From contig NC_088306.1 in the NCBI RefSeq assembly GCF_032854445.1, positions 10,130,193 to 10,194,192 of the forward strand: a stretch of DNA of 64,000 nucleotides, in the 5' to 3' direction. The notes under the pieces are model-generated. The model saw only the letters and a program-made list of their open reading frames with translations. It was not told the origin of the DNA and did not search any database. This document shows, piece after piece, positions 1 through 9,330 of the stretch. The position numbers were made by a program, and so were the translations under genes. Position 1 is the first letter of the stretch; the number at the start of each line of letters is the position of its first letter. The stretch comes from Liolophura sinensis. Its lineage: Eukaryota; Mollusca; Polyplacophora; Chitonida; Chitonidae.

Positions 1-370
1 TGCGTATTTAATTGGTGTTATTACATGGTACTCAAGAATATTTCCTTCATGACGATGGGGCAGCTGTGATACTGCAGTGGGTCATGTGTATTGTATGTTA
101 GAGAAATGTACATTAATTTTTTTTAGTGCACTGCCTGTGTTGAGATTGCGATATTCAAAATGACAAATAAAATGAAAGCTTTATTTTTTCTGTTATACTT
201 TCCCTGTTTATACAGTATGCTAAGAGAAACTTTTTTATCATGAATATGTGGCCTTCAAAACTAAGTCAACCTGTACAGGCTTAATGGTTTTAACGTTCAT
301 AATGTACCACCGAAAACGTGTTGAAAATCTCGCCAAGATGACCTTTTGAAACAGCACAGACCTGGTTATA

Positions 371-615
371 CACTAAAAAAAATAAAACCGTTTACTTCAA
401 CAAAAGTCTGTTGTCTGAATGATGCCATAATGTATTCTGTTATTATAACACAATTTTCTGTCATATTCAATTCCTGTTAGTCTAATAGAATATTTTTGTT
501 GAATTAATAGACTGTGTGTTATAATCAACAGAATAATCTGCTGCAATAGCAGAATACATTCTTGCATCACTCAGACAGACTTTCTGTTAAGATTAACGGA
601 ATCATGTTTTGAGTG
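371..615. mobile_element. MITE-like foldback element, family A, copy 1
   Basis: A 245-bp element with long imperfect inverted arms (about 80-100 bp each) that begins CACTAAAAAAAATA and ends in the reverse complement type TTTTGAGTG. It is flanked on both sides by TA, which fits a TA target-site duplication as used by Tc1/mariner-type transposases. No coding capacity. A second copy lies at 6826-7076. Family assignment is inference from the ends only. Confidence 0.6.
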
Positions 616-1089
616 TACTTAGGTCCCAGTCTTAGGCGATGTAGTGACATACACGGCTATCTCTATAGACTGACGTATTGACCCTGGCCACGGATATTGT
701 GAAAGTGGGTTCACGGTACAGGCATAATGCGTTGAAAACATTTGTAGACATGGTTATATTGACGTCTAATATTTTGCAACTGTAAAAATCACGTGGCTTT
801 GTCCCCTTCAATTTTGCGTAAGCCATGATGCTGGTAGCTACAGTATGTTGCCACTTCTAAGCATATACATAAACAGTTGGAATAAAACCCCGACTGACCT
901 AAATTGACAGGATTTCACCGGTAATACGTGTCACCATTCGTTAACCATGACACTGTCGTCATTGCACTATTTTTACTCTCTATGATGTAGTCTTTTTATG
1001 TTATACAACAAGAGAAGATCTTATGATCATGGCTTTTTGGACATTGCACTGTGCGTATAGCTGCATATAGATTACGGTATAAAGAGGTA

Positions 1090-1329
1090 TCAGGGCCTCT
1101 GTGGCGCAATGACCCAGGAGCCTCTCACCGATGCGGTCGCTGTGAGTTCGTTCAGCTATGATATCTTCCTGTCCGGCCGTATGTGGGAAGGTCTTCCATC
1201 AACCTGCGGGTGGTATTGGGTTTCCCCCGGGCTCTATCCGGATTCCTCCAACCATAATGCTGGCAGCCGTCGTATAAGTGAAATATTATTGAATACCGCA
1301 TAAAACATCAATTAAATAAATAAATAAAG
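1090..1329 (+). mobile_element. SINE family A, sense copy, degenerate head
   Basis: This is a copy of the commonest SINE in the window. The order is a tRNA-like head (here shortened, GGGCCTCTGTGGCGCAATGA), a B-box-like GTGAGTTCG stretch, a core with GTGGGAAGGTCT and GGGTTTCCCCCGGGCTCT, the AAGTGAAATATT block, and a tail ending in an AAATAAATAAATAAA run. Family A is recognised by comparing about 19 copies within this window. The tail and head place it among tRNA-derived SINEs mobilised by a LINE. Confidence 0.75.
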
Positions 1330-1371
1330 TATAGAGGTATCACTAAACCCTTGTTCTTGTGGTCATCTTGT

Positions 1372-1531
1372 TTTAGTACTGGCTGCTGTGGGTGCCATGT
1401 CTGGTGTTTCAGGCATGGCTTTACAGTGAGGCAGCATTATAATTATGTGAGCATTGGGCCTGGCCTACTGCAAGGAGAAACCCTCCTGATATGACCGAAA
1501 TATTATTGAAAATGCCGTTAAACCACAATCA
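1372..1531 (+). mobile_element. SINE family C, 3' fragment
   Basis: The stretch contains GCCATGTCTGGTGTTTCAGG, CAGTGAGGCAGCATTATAA, CTGATATGACCGAAATATT and ends GCCGTTAAACC, the 3' part of a tRNA-derived SINE type that I associate with molluscs. The head is missing. A head-containing antisense fragment of the same type lies at 43,240-43,450. The assignment rests on memory of the family and on that internal match. Confidence 0.5.
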
Positions 1532-1737
1532 AGATTGTAGCTTTACCACATGAACCAAAATTTGTAAATTAATTTTATGAGGGAATGGATTTTAAGAAGG
1601 TTCTAAGAACTTAAAAGAAATTTAAAGACACGTAAAGTCAAGAATACTTCAGTGTAACCAAGGTCAACGAGGTTTTATTTTTATTTTCCCATTTTGAAAC
1701 ATGGAAATTTCATTATATGTTTGCAATGTATCTGATT

Positions 1738-1928
1738 TGTTCATTTATTTATTTGATTTGTGTTTTACTCCGTTCTCAAAAATATTACACGTCTCCGGCG
1801 GTGCCAGTATTATGATATGCTATGGAGAGGACAGAGCCTGCGGGAAACCCACAACCATCCACAGGTTGCTGTCATACCACCACACGTTCAACCAGAGAGG
1901 AAACCAGCATAAGCAGGACTTGAACTCA
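1738..1928 (-). mobile_element. SINE family A, antisense, diverged and truncated
   Basis: Reads in antisense as an ATTTATTTGATTTGTGTTTTAC tail, then the core (GGGAAACCCACAACCATCC) and the GAGGAAACCAGCAT block before the head. It is more diverged than other copies and lacks the tRNA head. It runs directly into a repeat (1929-2015) that is shared with 30-112 of this window, starting CTCAAGAATATTTCCTTCATG. Confidence 0.6.
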
Positions 1929-2015
1929 CCGTACTCAAGAATATTTCCTTCATGACGGCGGCGCAACTATGATATTGTAGTATTATTAGTATGTATATTG
2001 GAGGTTAGAGAAATG

Positions 2016-2676
2016 CACATTGCAGCTATCTTAATACCATCCTAATGCAATTCCTGTAGTAGTATAGTAAAACTGGTGAAATTCAAACTTACGTATAAAT
2101 TTGGAAATCCGAACTTTTCACTATTTTATAATTGTCTATTAAATATGTGTACGAAAATTGGAATTTTAACAGAGCTATGTTATTTTGGACCACCATGATT
2201 CTTGACAATATCACGCCACAATTGGCCATGGCTTTGCGTCAGTATATTACACAAGGTAAGGTGGCGTCTACTATGTTCAACACAGATATTATCAAAATCG
2301 AAAGTCATAAATGACCCACGTATACGCATCTAGGTGAGTTACAAAGTAAAAGTAGGCCTAATAGTCACATGTAGTGGATCTGGATATTAGATATCGTTAC
2401 TGTGCTCAAATCAATTGTGGTCACTTGTGAACAGGTATACCATAATATGCATAATCAATGGTTTGTCCCTGTTTAACAGTTACAGCTGAGTGAACGTTCT
2501 TGTCACATTCAGCCGACCTACCTTTGACTTGCATTTGGATTCGAACGCTATATAGGCCCTTGCGATATATGTATATCGTGAAGAATGCCATAGGTTCTGT
2601 TTTAATACTTGGCGCTGTCTCGGCCAGGTGGATATGTGTTTACAAACGCGCCAGAACTATCGATGTCAACTATAGA
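2016..2676. other. No gene recognised
   Basis: AT-rich sequence between the repeats and the unrecognised gene that ends at 2677. Short open frames occur on both strands, but none has a recognisable domain or splice pattern. The 3' untranslated region of the minus-strand gene at 2677-3828 should start here. No confident poly(A) signal was chosen. Confidence 0.4.
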
Positions 2677-3828
2677 TTAATTATTCAATGTCCCATATGT
2701 TCCGACTGTTTCATGACCATTTTTTTGGGACTCAGTCTTTTTATCTTTTAGCTTAACAGACTTTTTCTTGGACGACCGGCTATCAAGACAGTGACAACAA
2801 CAACAACAACATACAGACAAACTGGTTGCTATGGAAACAGGGAGGACGCAGAACATCAGCAACCAATAGACAACTCTTTTTTCGCAATGGCTTTGAAGGA
2901 AATAGTCGCTGTAGAGACCTTCTTCAAACTTAAGCACGATGTCTTGAGAAGTACCAATATTTAACGGCACAATACAGGAGGTCACCCCTTTACAAATAAG
3001 TTGAGCTGGCGCCAAGTCATAGCGGACGCGGTTTAAGTGATAGAACACTTGGACAGGCAGGTGTATATCACTGGAAGGGTATCTTGGAAAGGAAACATTC
3101 ACAATGAAATAGTAACCGTCGGTATCAGTGGCTTCCAAAGAAAAGCGCAATGGCGAGGAGCCTTCGCAAGTATTGTTGAAGGTTAACTCGTGGACTTGCA
3201 AAGCGGCTGAGAAATCGGTCTTGTCGCCGTTCCATGCATCATAAGCAGATTTTCCTTTGAACACCAGGGCTTTAGCGTTGAGTTTCATCCCCCGAATGTT
3301 GCCAAAACAGATGTTGGCGCTGACCTCGGAACCTCCTAGTAAGTAAAAGGATTGCATGTGTGAGTCCCATAGAGACCTGATGGTGTAACTGCTTGACACG
3401 TTGAACAAGTTCCTTGTGTGTCTGTCGAACTCCGCTCCATGCTGTAAGAGATAGGCGTTGAAGGTATCGAAGCGGCTGTTAGCATACACATGGACATTTT
3501 GACAGAGGTTGCTGGTGAATCCGCCTAGAGTGGCTGCCAAGTCAAGCGTGTCCGTGAGGGGAAACCTTCCGAAACGGTCGTTAGTCGCGTACATATGGTA
3601 ATAAGAGGCTACGAATGCAACAATGCCGATAGTGAGTCCCCAAAGTCTGATCACGATGTATCCAACACCGTCGTCGTCGTCGTTCTTTTTGACTCGCTGC
3701 CTCTTGCTGTGTTTGTTGACAACAGCGTCATCTTTAGGCTTAACCTTCCAACAGGCCGCTTGGTGAAGTATCTTCATGTCCTGTAGCATATCATTTATTT
3801 TAATTATGCAGAAAGGATGTTCATGCAT
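2677..3828 (-). CDS. Unrecognised two-span membrane protein, single exon as read
   Basis: I do not recognise this gene. From the ATG at 3828 it would encode 383 residues. A basic and acidic N-terminal tail (KRQRVKKNDDDD near residues 43-53) is followed by a first membrane span at about 57-80, a lumenal or extracellular domain of about 235 residues with several cysteines and NVSS, NNTC and NVSF glycosylation sequons, and a second span at about 319-339. The second span runs into six consecutive cysteines (about 340-345) and a Lys-rich cytoplasmic tail. The two-span layout with a beta-rich middle domain faintly recalls the APD1-4/membralin type, but no RING domain is present, so this is only a guess. 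The open frame continues upstream to 3930 into the Tc1 inverted repeat. I prefer M at 3828 because the upstream codons are transposon sequence. Met codons at 3789 or 3777 are also possible, and an upstream exon cannot be excluded. Confidence 0.6.
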   Translation of the reverse strand: MHEHPFCIIKINDMLQDMKILHQAACWKVKPKDDAVVNKHSKRQRVKKNDDDDGVGYIVIRLWGLTIGIVAFVASYYHMYATNDRFGRFPLTDTLDLAATLGGFTSNLCQNVHVYANSRFDTFNAYLLQHGAEFDRHTRNLFNVSSSYTIRSLWDSHMQSFYLLGGSEVSANICFGNIRGMKLNAKALVFKGKSAYDAWNGDKTDFSAALQVHELTFNNTCEGSSPLRFSLEATDTDGYYFIVNVSFPRYPSSDIHLPVQVFYHLNRVRYDLAPAQLICKGVTSCIVPLNIGTSQDIVLKFEEGLYSDYFLQSHCEKRVVYWLLMFCVLPVSIATSLSVCCCCCCHCLDSRSSKKKSVKLKDKKTESQKNGHETVGTYGTLNN

Positions 3829-3855
3829 GGCAATTGAAATTCTAAAATATATGTA

Positions 3856-5383
3856 AACTTTGTCAAAAAAGAAACGCAACCCCTGTCCTCGGATATCAAA
3901 AATTCGTTCGAATAAAGTTATTGCTTCCAAACTAAATTTTAGCCAAATGTAATGAAATTATACACGTTTTTAATGAAGATTACCATCCAAACAACTGCCT
4001 TTTCTCTCCTAAGTGTATTTTATTGCTTATGACGTCACAACGCATGGACTGACCCTGTTGACGTCGCACACAGAACCATTCACATGCAAATCATGTCAGT
4101 GGCAGTTATAGTGTGGGGGTGTATAAAAGCCCATGTGCTTTCGTATTTTATTCATTCATTCGTCGACGAAAGGCAGTCGGTAAAATGCCGCGACTGAGTG
4201 CTGCCGAAATATCGCCATTGGTCGTCTTCAAGCCGGAGAAAGTTTTGGTACTATTGCACGACACCTAAATGTTCACAAAACAGCGATATCCCGACTTTGG
4301 AGCCGTTACAGCAACTTTAATTCGACCAACGATCGCCCGAGAAGTGGAAGGCCAAGAATCACGACCCCACTTCAAGATCGGTACATCCGGGTCCTTCACC
4401 TGCGTAATCGGCATGCCCTACCAACCGTGACTGCCACACAAATACCAGGTTTGAGGAGAGTGTCGGCTCAAACGATTAGGAACCGTCTGAAAGAAGCGGG
4501 TTTACGTGCCTGTAGACCAGTTGTTGGACCTGTACTACGCCTCTTACATCGACGCCTACGACTCAGGTGGTGCAACAACGTATGGATATGGACTTTACAA
4601 AACTGGAGGCGCATCTGGTTTTCTGATGAATCCCGTTTTCTTTTGACAGGTCACGACGGAAGACAGCGTGTGTATAGGAGACGTCATGAACGCTTTGCGC
4701 CCATCTGCGTCCGGCAGGTGGACAGATTTGGCGGAGGCAGTGTTATGGTTTGGGGAGCCATCTCGTACAACCAGAAATCAGACTTGGTGATCGTTCCAGG
4801 GAACCTGACAGCCCAACGTTACATCAACCACGTGTTACAGCCTCACCTTCTCCCGATTATTGACCGACAGACACATCTTTTTCAACAGGACAGCGCCAGG
4901 CCTCATACTGCACGTGCAACAATGAGCTTTCTGCAGGATTCCAACGTCAATGTCTTGCCGTGGCCCTCTAAATCACCAGACTTCAACTCTATTGAACACC
5001 TGTGGGATACTCTGGATCGACACGTGCGTAAACTTCAGCCACTGCCACAGACGCTTCAACAGCTCGCCGTTGCGTTACAGGAAGAGTGGAGGGCCATTCC
5101 CCAGGAGAGAATCCGGCGTCTTATCCGTTCTTGTCCAAGGAGATGCCGTGCAGTGATTGCAGCTCGTGGTGGTCATAGGAGATACTGAGGAAGACGCCCC
5201 CTGGTGAGCAACTGGTGTCTGTGAGATGACTTTTGAAAAGACAGTTTTAAACATGACCATCTTGATTATTATTCTGCCAAATTTCTGACTTCTGTCTTCA
5301 ATAAGAAAAAAGTTGTGCCGTCCTAAAACTAAATATTAAAATCTCTAAAATACGGGGGTTGCGTTTCTTTTTTGACAGAGTTT
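3856..5383 (+). mobile_element. Tc1/mariner-superfamily DNA transposon (Tc1-like, DD34E), near complete
   Basis: A 1528-bp element flanked by TA on both sides (3854-3855 and 5384-5385). The terminal inverted repeats, 3856-3886 and 5353-5383, are about 31 bp long and start AACTTTGTCAAAAAAGAAAC on the left. The right end, reverse-complemented, differs at only two positions. One transposase frame fills the inside in the plus direction. Length, TIR size, TA duplication and the transposase type all fit Tc1-like elements. The well-matched ends and the long open frame suggest a fairly recent insertion. Confidence 0.93.
4185..5188 (+). pseudogene. Tc1-like transposase, one N-terminal frameshift
   Basis: The transposase starts MPRLSAAE at 4185. 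After about eight codons the reading frame shifts, and the rest is open from about 4217 to the stop at 5186-5188. The protein order is typical of Tc1: a helix-turn-helix region (GESFGTIARHL...AISRLWSRY), a GRPR-type AT-hook (RPRSGRPRIT), a second HTH region (VSAQTIRNRLKEAGLRA), then the catalytic domain. The catalytic aspartates are in FSDESRF and QQDSARPHTA, and the glutamate in SPDFNSIEHLWD. The spacing between the second Asp and the Glu is 34 residues, so this is DD34E. The frame break looks like the loss of about 4 nt compared with the expected ERYRAIG stretch. All catalytic residues remain. An internal GTG or later Met could only give an N-terminally shortened product. Confidence 0.88.
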
Positions 5384-5517
5384 ATATGTCTGCCTGTAGT
5401 TATGGTGACATTTAATATACATCTACAGGATACACCCATGACTAGGAAGGAGTCCCTCGTATATAGGGCTTATAGATATAAATTGCAAACGAAATGATCA
5501 TAGTCAATATTATAGAA

Positions 5518-5635
5518 TAGTAAACCCATGACCATCCGCAGTTTGCTGAGAGACCTTCCCACGTGCGACCGGAGAGGAAGTCAGCATGGTGGAAGGCTCC
5601 TGGGACATTGCGCCGCGCTAACCCCCTCGGACCAT
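5518..5635 (-). mobile_element. SINE family A, antisense fragment (head half)
   Basis: Antisense core and head: ACCATCCGCAG, ACCTTCCCACGTGCGACC, GAGAGGAAGTCAGCAT, then GGCTCCTGGGACATTGCGCC. The tail half is missing at this site. It faces a sense fragment at 5696-5834, so the two are in inverted orientation with about 60 bp between. Confidence 0.6.
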
Positions 5636-5695
5636 ATTGACACTTACTGATTTGTACTAACTCCTATAGTTTTCTGTCTTATATAGACACATCAG

Positions 5696-5834
5696 GAACC
5701 TGCGGAAGCATGTGAGTTTCCGCCGAGCTGAACCCGATTGCCTCCCATGTACCATAATGCTGGCCGCCGTCGTATAAGTGAAATATTCTAAAGTACCGGT
5801 ACGGCGTAAAAAACCAATCAAATAAATAAATCAA
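5696..5834 (+). mobile_element. SINE family A, sense fragment (tail half)
   Basis: Begins AACCTGCGGAAGCATGTGAG and continues through ACCATAATGCTGGCCGCCGT and AAGTGAAATATTCTAAAGTA to an AATCAAATAAATAAAT tail. This is the 3' half of family A in the sense direction, with the head missing. Confidence 0.65.
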
Positions 5835-6415
5835 ATAAAATCATGTTAATAGGATTTGTAGCCCAAAAAATAAATCTTGGGGGCATCTCAGAGTTGTGAC
5901 ACGTCATTAAATATGCCATAGCATCGCACACGACTTATGATCATATAGACTTCTTTCTTACCTGTTATATCGTAGTCCGAGTTTTCTTTTTCACTTAAAT
6001 GGTGTGATCCTCCAGAGTGGCTTATGTTTTAGACGTAAACTTAGCCGATTTTATATGTGATCTAAAATATAAAAATAGCTTATCATGTGAAAAACAGTCA
6101 CCCTGTCTCCTCCACTTGAAATTAGATATGAACTTCGCGGATGACGTCAATCAGTCGTTTATTATCGGAGACACTCGTCCTATAAAATCTGGAATACTGA
6201 TCGTGTAGCGGCGGCACCCCTGTGCATTAAACTGAAACAGAATCGATTCTGATTGGCTGGTGTGAAAGGTCTATGCTACTCACCTTAGGCAGAGGCGGTG
6301 GCCTTAAGTCTACCGGTTATAGGGGTCTGTATTAGAGAGAGTAAGGATATGTCTAACATAAGCTGAATTTTAGGGAAGGCAGATTTTAGTCGAACGTGAC
6401 CAAGACTGCAGGGTT

Positions 6416-6608
6416 TAATTTATTTATTTGATTTGTGTTCTACACCGTTCTTATGAATAACGCACGACCTTCCGCAGGTTGTTGGCAGACCTACCCACGT
6501 AGGGCCGGAGAGGAAGCCAGCATGAACTGGACTTGAACTCAAAGCGACCGCATTGGTGAGAGACTCCTGGGTCATTGCGCCCTGCTGGCGTGCTAACCAC
6601 TTCGGCCT
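6416..6608 (-). mobile_element. SINE family A, antisense, internal deletion
   Basis: The tail (ATTTATTTATTTGATTTGTG) is joined to the core at ACGACCTTCCGCAGGTTG, skipping about 80 bp of the usual sequence. It then runs through GGCCGGAGAGGAAGCCAGCA to the head (GGTCATTGCGCC...GTGCTAACCACTTCGGCC). Confidence 0.65.
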
Positions 6609-6825
6609 GCAGGGTTAACCGGGGCTGGACCCTTATCTCCACAGCCAGCCAATCAGTGCCAATTGAGTATCCATTTAACTACTTAACACCATGTGAACAA
6701 CGAGGCAGAGGTATTTCTGCCCAAGCTGATAGCCTATATATTTCCCTTTGGTTGGGAGATCAAACTTGCGTTTTACGTGATCTCAGGGTTGCCTATCTCT
6801 GATGGAAAATAGTATCTATACTATA

Positions 6826-7076
6826 CACTGAAAAAATTAATCTGTTAAGTTTAACGGAAAGTCTGTTATCTGAGTGATGCTAGAATGCATTATGTTATTA
6901 TAGCAGATTATTCTGTTAAACTCATATTCCATAAATTCAACATAACTATGTTCTATTAGTCTTACAGGATATTATGTTGAATATCACACAACATTGTGTT
7001 ATAATAACAGAAAACATTCTAGCATCCCTCAGACAACAGACTTTCTGTTAAATTTTACGGATTAATTTTTTTAGTG
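6826..7076. mobile_element. MITE-like foldback element, family A, copy 2
   Basis: A 251-bp element flanked by TA, beginning CACTGAAAAAATTAATCTG and ending TTAATTTTTTTAGTG. The arms match those of the copy at 371-615, including AAAGTCTGTTATCTGAGTGA on the left against its complement on the right, where the CCCTCAGACAACAGACTTT stretch lies. The inner 40-50 bp are less conserved. It is non-coding. The 50-60 bp after it are also found at 125-180 (see findings). Confidence 0.65.
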
Positions 7077-7455
7077 TACTGCCTCTGATAGGATTGCGAC
7101 ATTCAAAATGACAAATAAAATGAACCCTTTTTTTAATTACTGATTTTGCAATCTGTAGAACCGTTCATTTACTCGGGGCCCGTTTTACAAAGTTGTCGCA
7201 GTGCTGCCACAAGAGCATTTAACATCTTTACTGTATGTAGTTTGTGAAAATCATTAAAAAAATGAAATCTATGATCACGTATATATATATGGCAGTGATA
7301 CTGGTTTCAAGATGATTTTAATGACGTACGAATTCAAGGTATTAAATTACAATATTTGTGAAAATCACAGCGATGAAGCCAGAGAGATATAAAACTGTAC
7401 CGGAAGTAAGATGATGCAGCAACTAAGTGAACAAAGTAATGCATTCTACTCATAA

Positions 7456-7815
7456 CGCATGCGTCGCTCTCTACCTTAATTTCGCTTGATATCACTGCCA
7501 CCACCAGACAAGCTTGAACTTTGGAGCCTGTGACACGCACTCAGGCTTGTTTGGACATAGTCAAACTATTTAATCAGCGTCCATCAATAAAATTGTTTTA
7601 GGATTTGATTAGGACTATGTTGTACATACTCTAGATCAAATGAATGCATACTCATGAATGCGTATAAAGTCTTGAGACGAATTGTTTGTGTATTCTCCTC
7701 GATCCTGCCTCATCACCGTGACCCCAGTGACCTCGGCGTTGTTCAAGATTTCTGTGCAAAAATTTGCACGTGGTTGCAGTGATGTAAATCAAAACGTAGA
7801 GAGCGACGCATGCGC
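7456..7815. repeat. Imperfect inverted repeat, possible foldback element
   Basis: GCATGCGTCGCTCTCTAC at about 7457 is matched in inverted form by GTAGAGAGCGACGCATGC at about 7797. The similarity continues inwards through ATCACTGC-ACCAC and CTTGAAC stretches for about 60-80 bp with gaps. The outer ends were not resolved and no target duplication was found, so the element type is unknown. Confidence 0.45.
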
Positions 7816-8119
7816 TGTAAGGATAGAAACAACGGTCTTACGCAAGAAGTCGGCCAAACAATATGTAGCCTGTACAGAACAAAGAACATACACAAAAACC
7901 ATAAAACTCATGATTGCATGAACCAGTTTCAAAACTTTCAGTAAAGATAAGGAATCGTTTCTAGCATCTTAAAAGCAGCTTTTTTTTTTCGCATATTCTG
8001 TATGAGAAGGTCAGGCCGTCAGTCTAATACGTATTCTACATTTTGATGAAATCTATATATACATCAACAGTAAAAACGATATATTCTCTACGTCTCCACA
8101 AACAGCTGGAGAACGTAGA

Positions 8120-8199
<80 letters not shown>
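8120..8199. repeat. (TA)n microsatellite
   Basis: About 40 uninterrupted TA dinucleotides. The open frame through it (Tyr-Ile repeats) is only a property of the dinucleotide run. Confidence 0.97.
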
Positions 8200-8201
<2 letters not shown>

Positions 8202-8625
8202 TGTGCGACCAAGATATGCTCCGGTAGGTGAGTCTTCAGCTACTGACCTCTGTGACATCTGTTGTGATCAATCAAGTCCAAAGAAGAGAAATCGCACACT
8301 TTTGAAAGTTTATCTTTATCTCATGTCGTTTCGCAATTCAGGGGGACAAAGGTGGTATTACTTTTAGTTACATATTTGATTAGTGTTTGTACTACGGAAC
8401 CACGAAAGTACGGAACCGTGGAAGGACATATCTTATACATTTTAGCCATCGAACAAAAAAAGAGAATAAAATAATTATTCTGCCATATTCTGGAAATTAA
8501 GTTTCCACGAGTTCACAGAGTTATTCCCGAGCATATCAGAAATTTCGATCCTAAAGCAAGCGGTGATGCACGCCATTGACTAACTCGGGAATAATTCAGG
8601 TAACTCGGGGTAAATTAACTTAGTG

Positions 8626-8712
8626 ACGCAATGGACATGCTGCATTCTAAATAAACGCATCTCTGGCTGGATCACTAACACTCCGGAAAGTACTGTCCCC
8701 CGTGAAAAAAAG
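8626..8712. repeat. Dispersed direct repeat, copy 1
   Basis: An 87-bp stretch starting ACGCAATGGACATGCTGCAT and ending CCCCCGTGAAAAAAAG. It is repeated with about four substitutions at 10,092-10,178, in the same orientation and 1466 bp away. The origin is unknown. It may be part of an unrecognised interspersed repeat. Confidence 0.7.
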
Positions 8713-9087
8713 TTTACTGAATAAATTCTCTTTTATTTGGCCGTAGAAAAAGTTGAGAATAAAGAAACAAAATCAGTTTATTCAGGACAAAGTAATTTTC
8801 CCCGACTTAGCGGCCAATGAGACACTAGTATTTCAAATATCAGCTTTTTGGTTGGTTGGAAAGTACTTTGCCCGCGTTAGCAGAATATATATATGTATTT
8901 GTTTTTTTTCACCTTGTTTTTGTCCGACGGATAAAAAAAAAATTATACAATTATGTCCCTTCTGCGGTTCCATAGTTCAGCGCCATTCTCAATTTAAAGA
9001 TTTTTTCACTTATTACTGCGGTCAGATTTGTGGGTGTAGGAAACGGCAGTCCACAGTAACGCACCAACCTTCGTTACGCACTTTACT

Positions 9088-9330
9088 TGGATTTATTTAT
9101 TTATTTATTTATTTGATTGGTGATATACGCTGTACTCAAGAATATTTCACTTATACGACGGCGGTCAGCATTATTGTGAGAGGAAACCGGACAGGGCCCG
9201 GGAGAAACCCACGACCATCCACATGCAGGCTGCTGCAGACTTTCCCACGTACGGACCAGAGAGGAAGCCAGCATGAGCTGGACTTGTACTCATAGTGACC
9301 ACAATGGTGAAAGGCTCCTAACACGTTAGC
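9088..9330 (-). mobile_element. SINE family A, antisense, near full length
   Basis: An ATTTATTTATTTATTTATTTG tail, CTCAAGAATATTTCACTTAT, the core (GGGAGAAACCCACGACCATC), TTCCCACGTACGGACC, the GAGGAAGCCAGCATGAGCTG block, then a degraded head ending near CTCCTAACACGTTAGCC. Confidence 0.75.

Noticed and set aside
3829-3930. N-terminal extension of the membrane protein
   Set aside because: These codons include the Tc1 terminal repeat, so they are unlikely to be an ancestral part of the gene.
8043-8231. Open frame with Tyr-Ile repeats
   Set aside because: This is only the (TA)n run.
8753-9295. 180-codon plus-strand frame
   Set aside because: Its second half is antisense SINE-A and the first half has no recognisable domain or splice signal.
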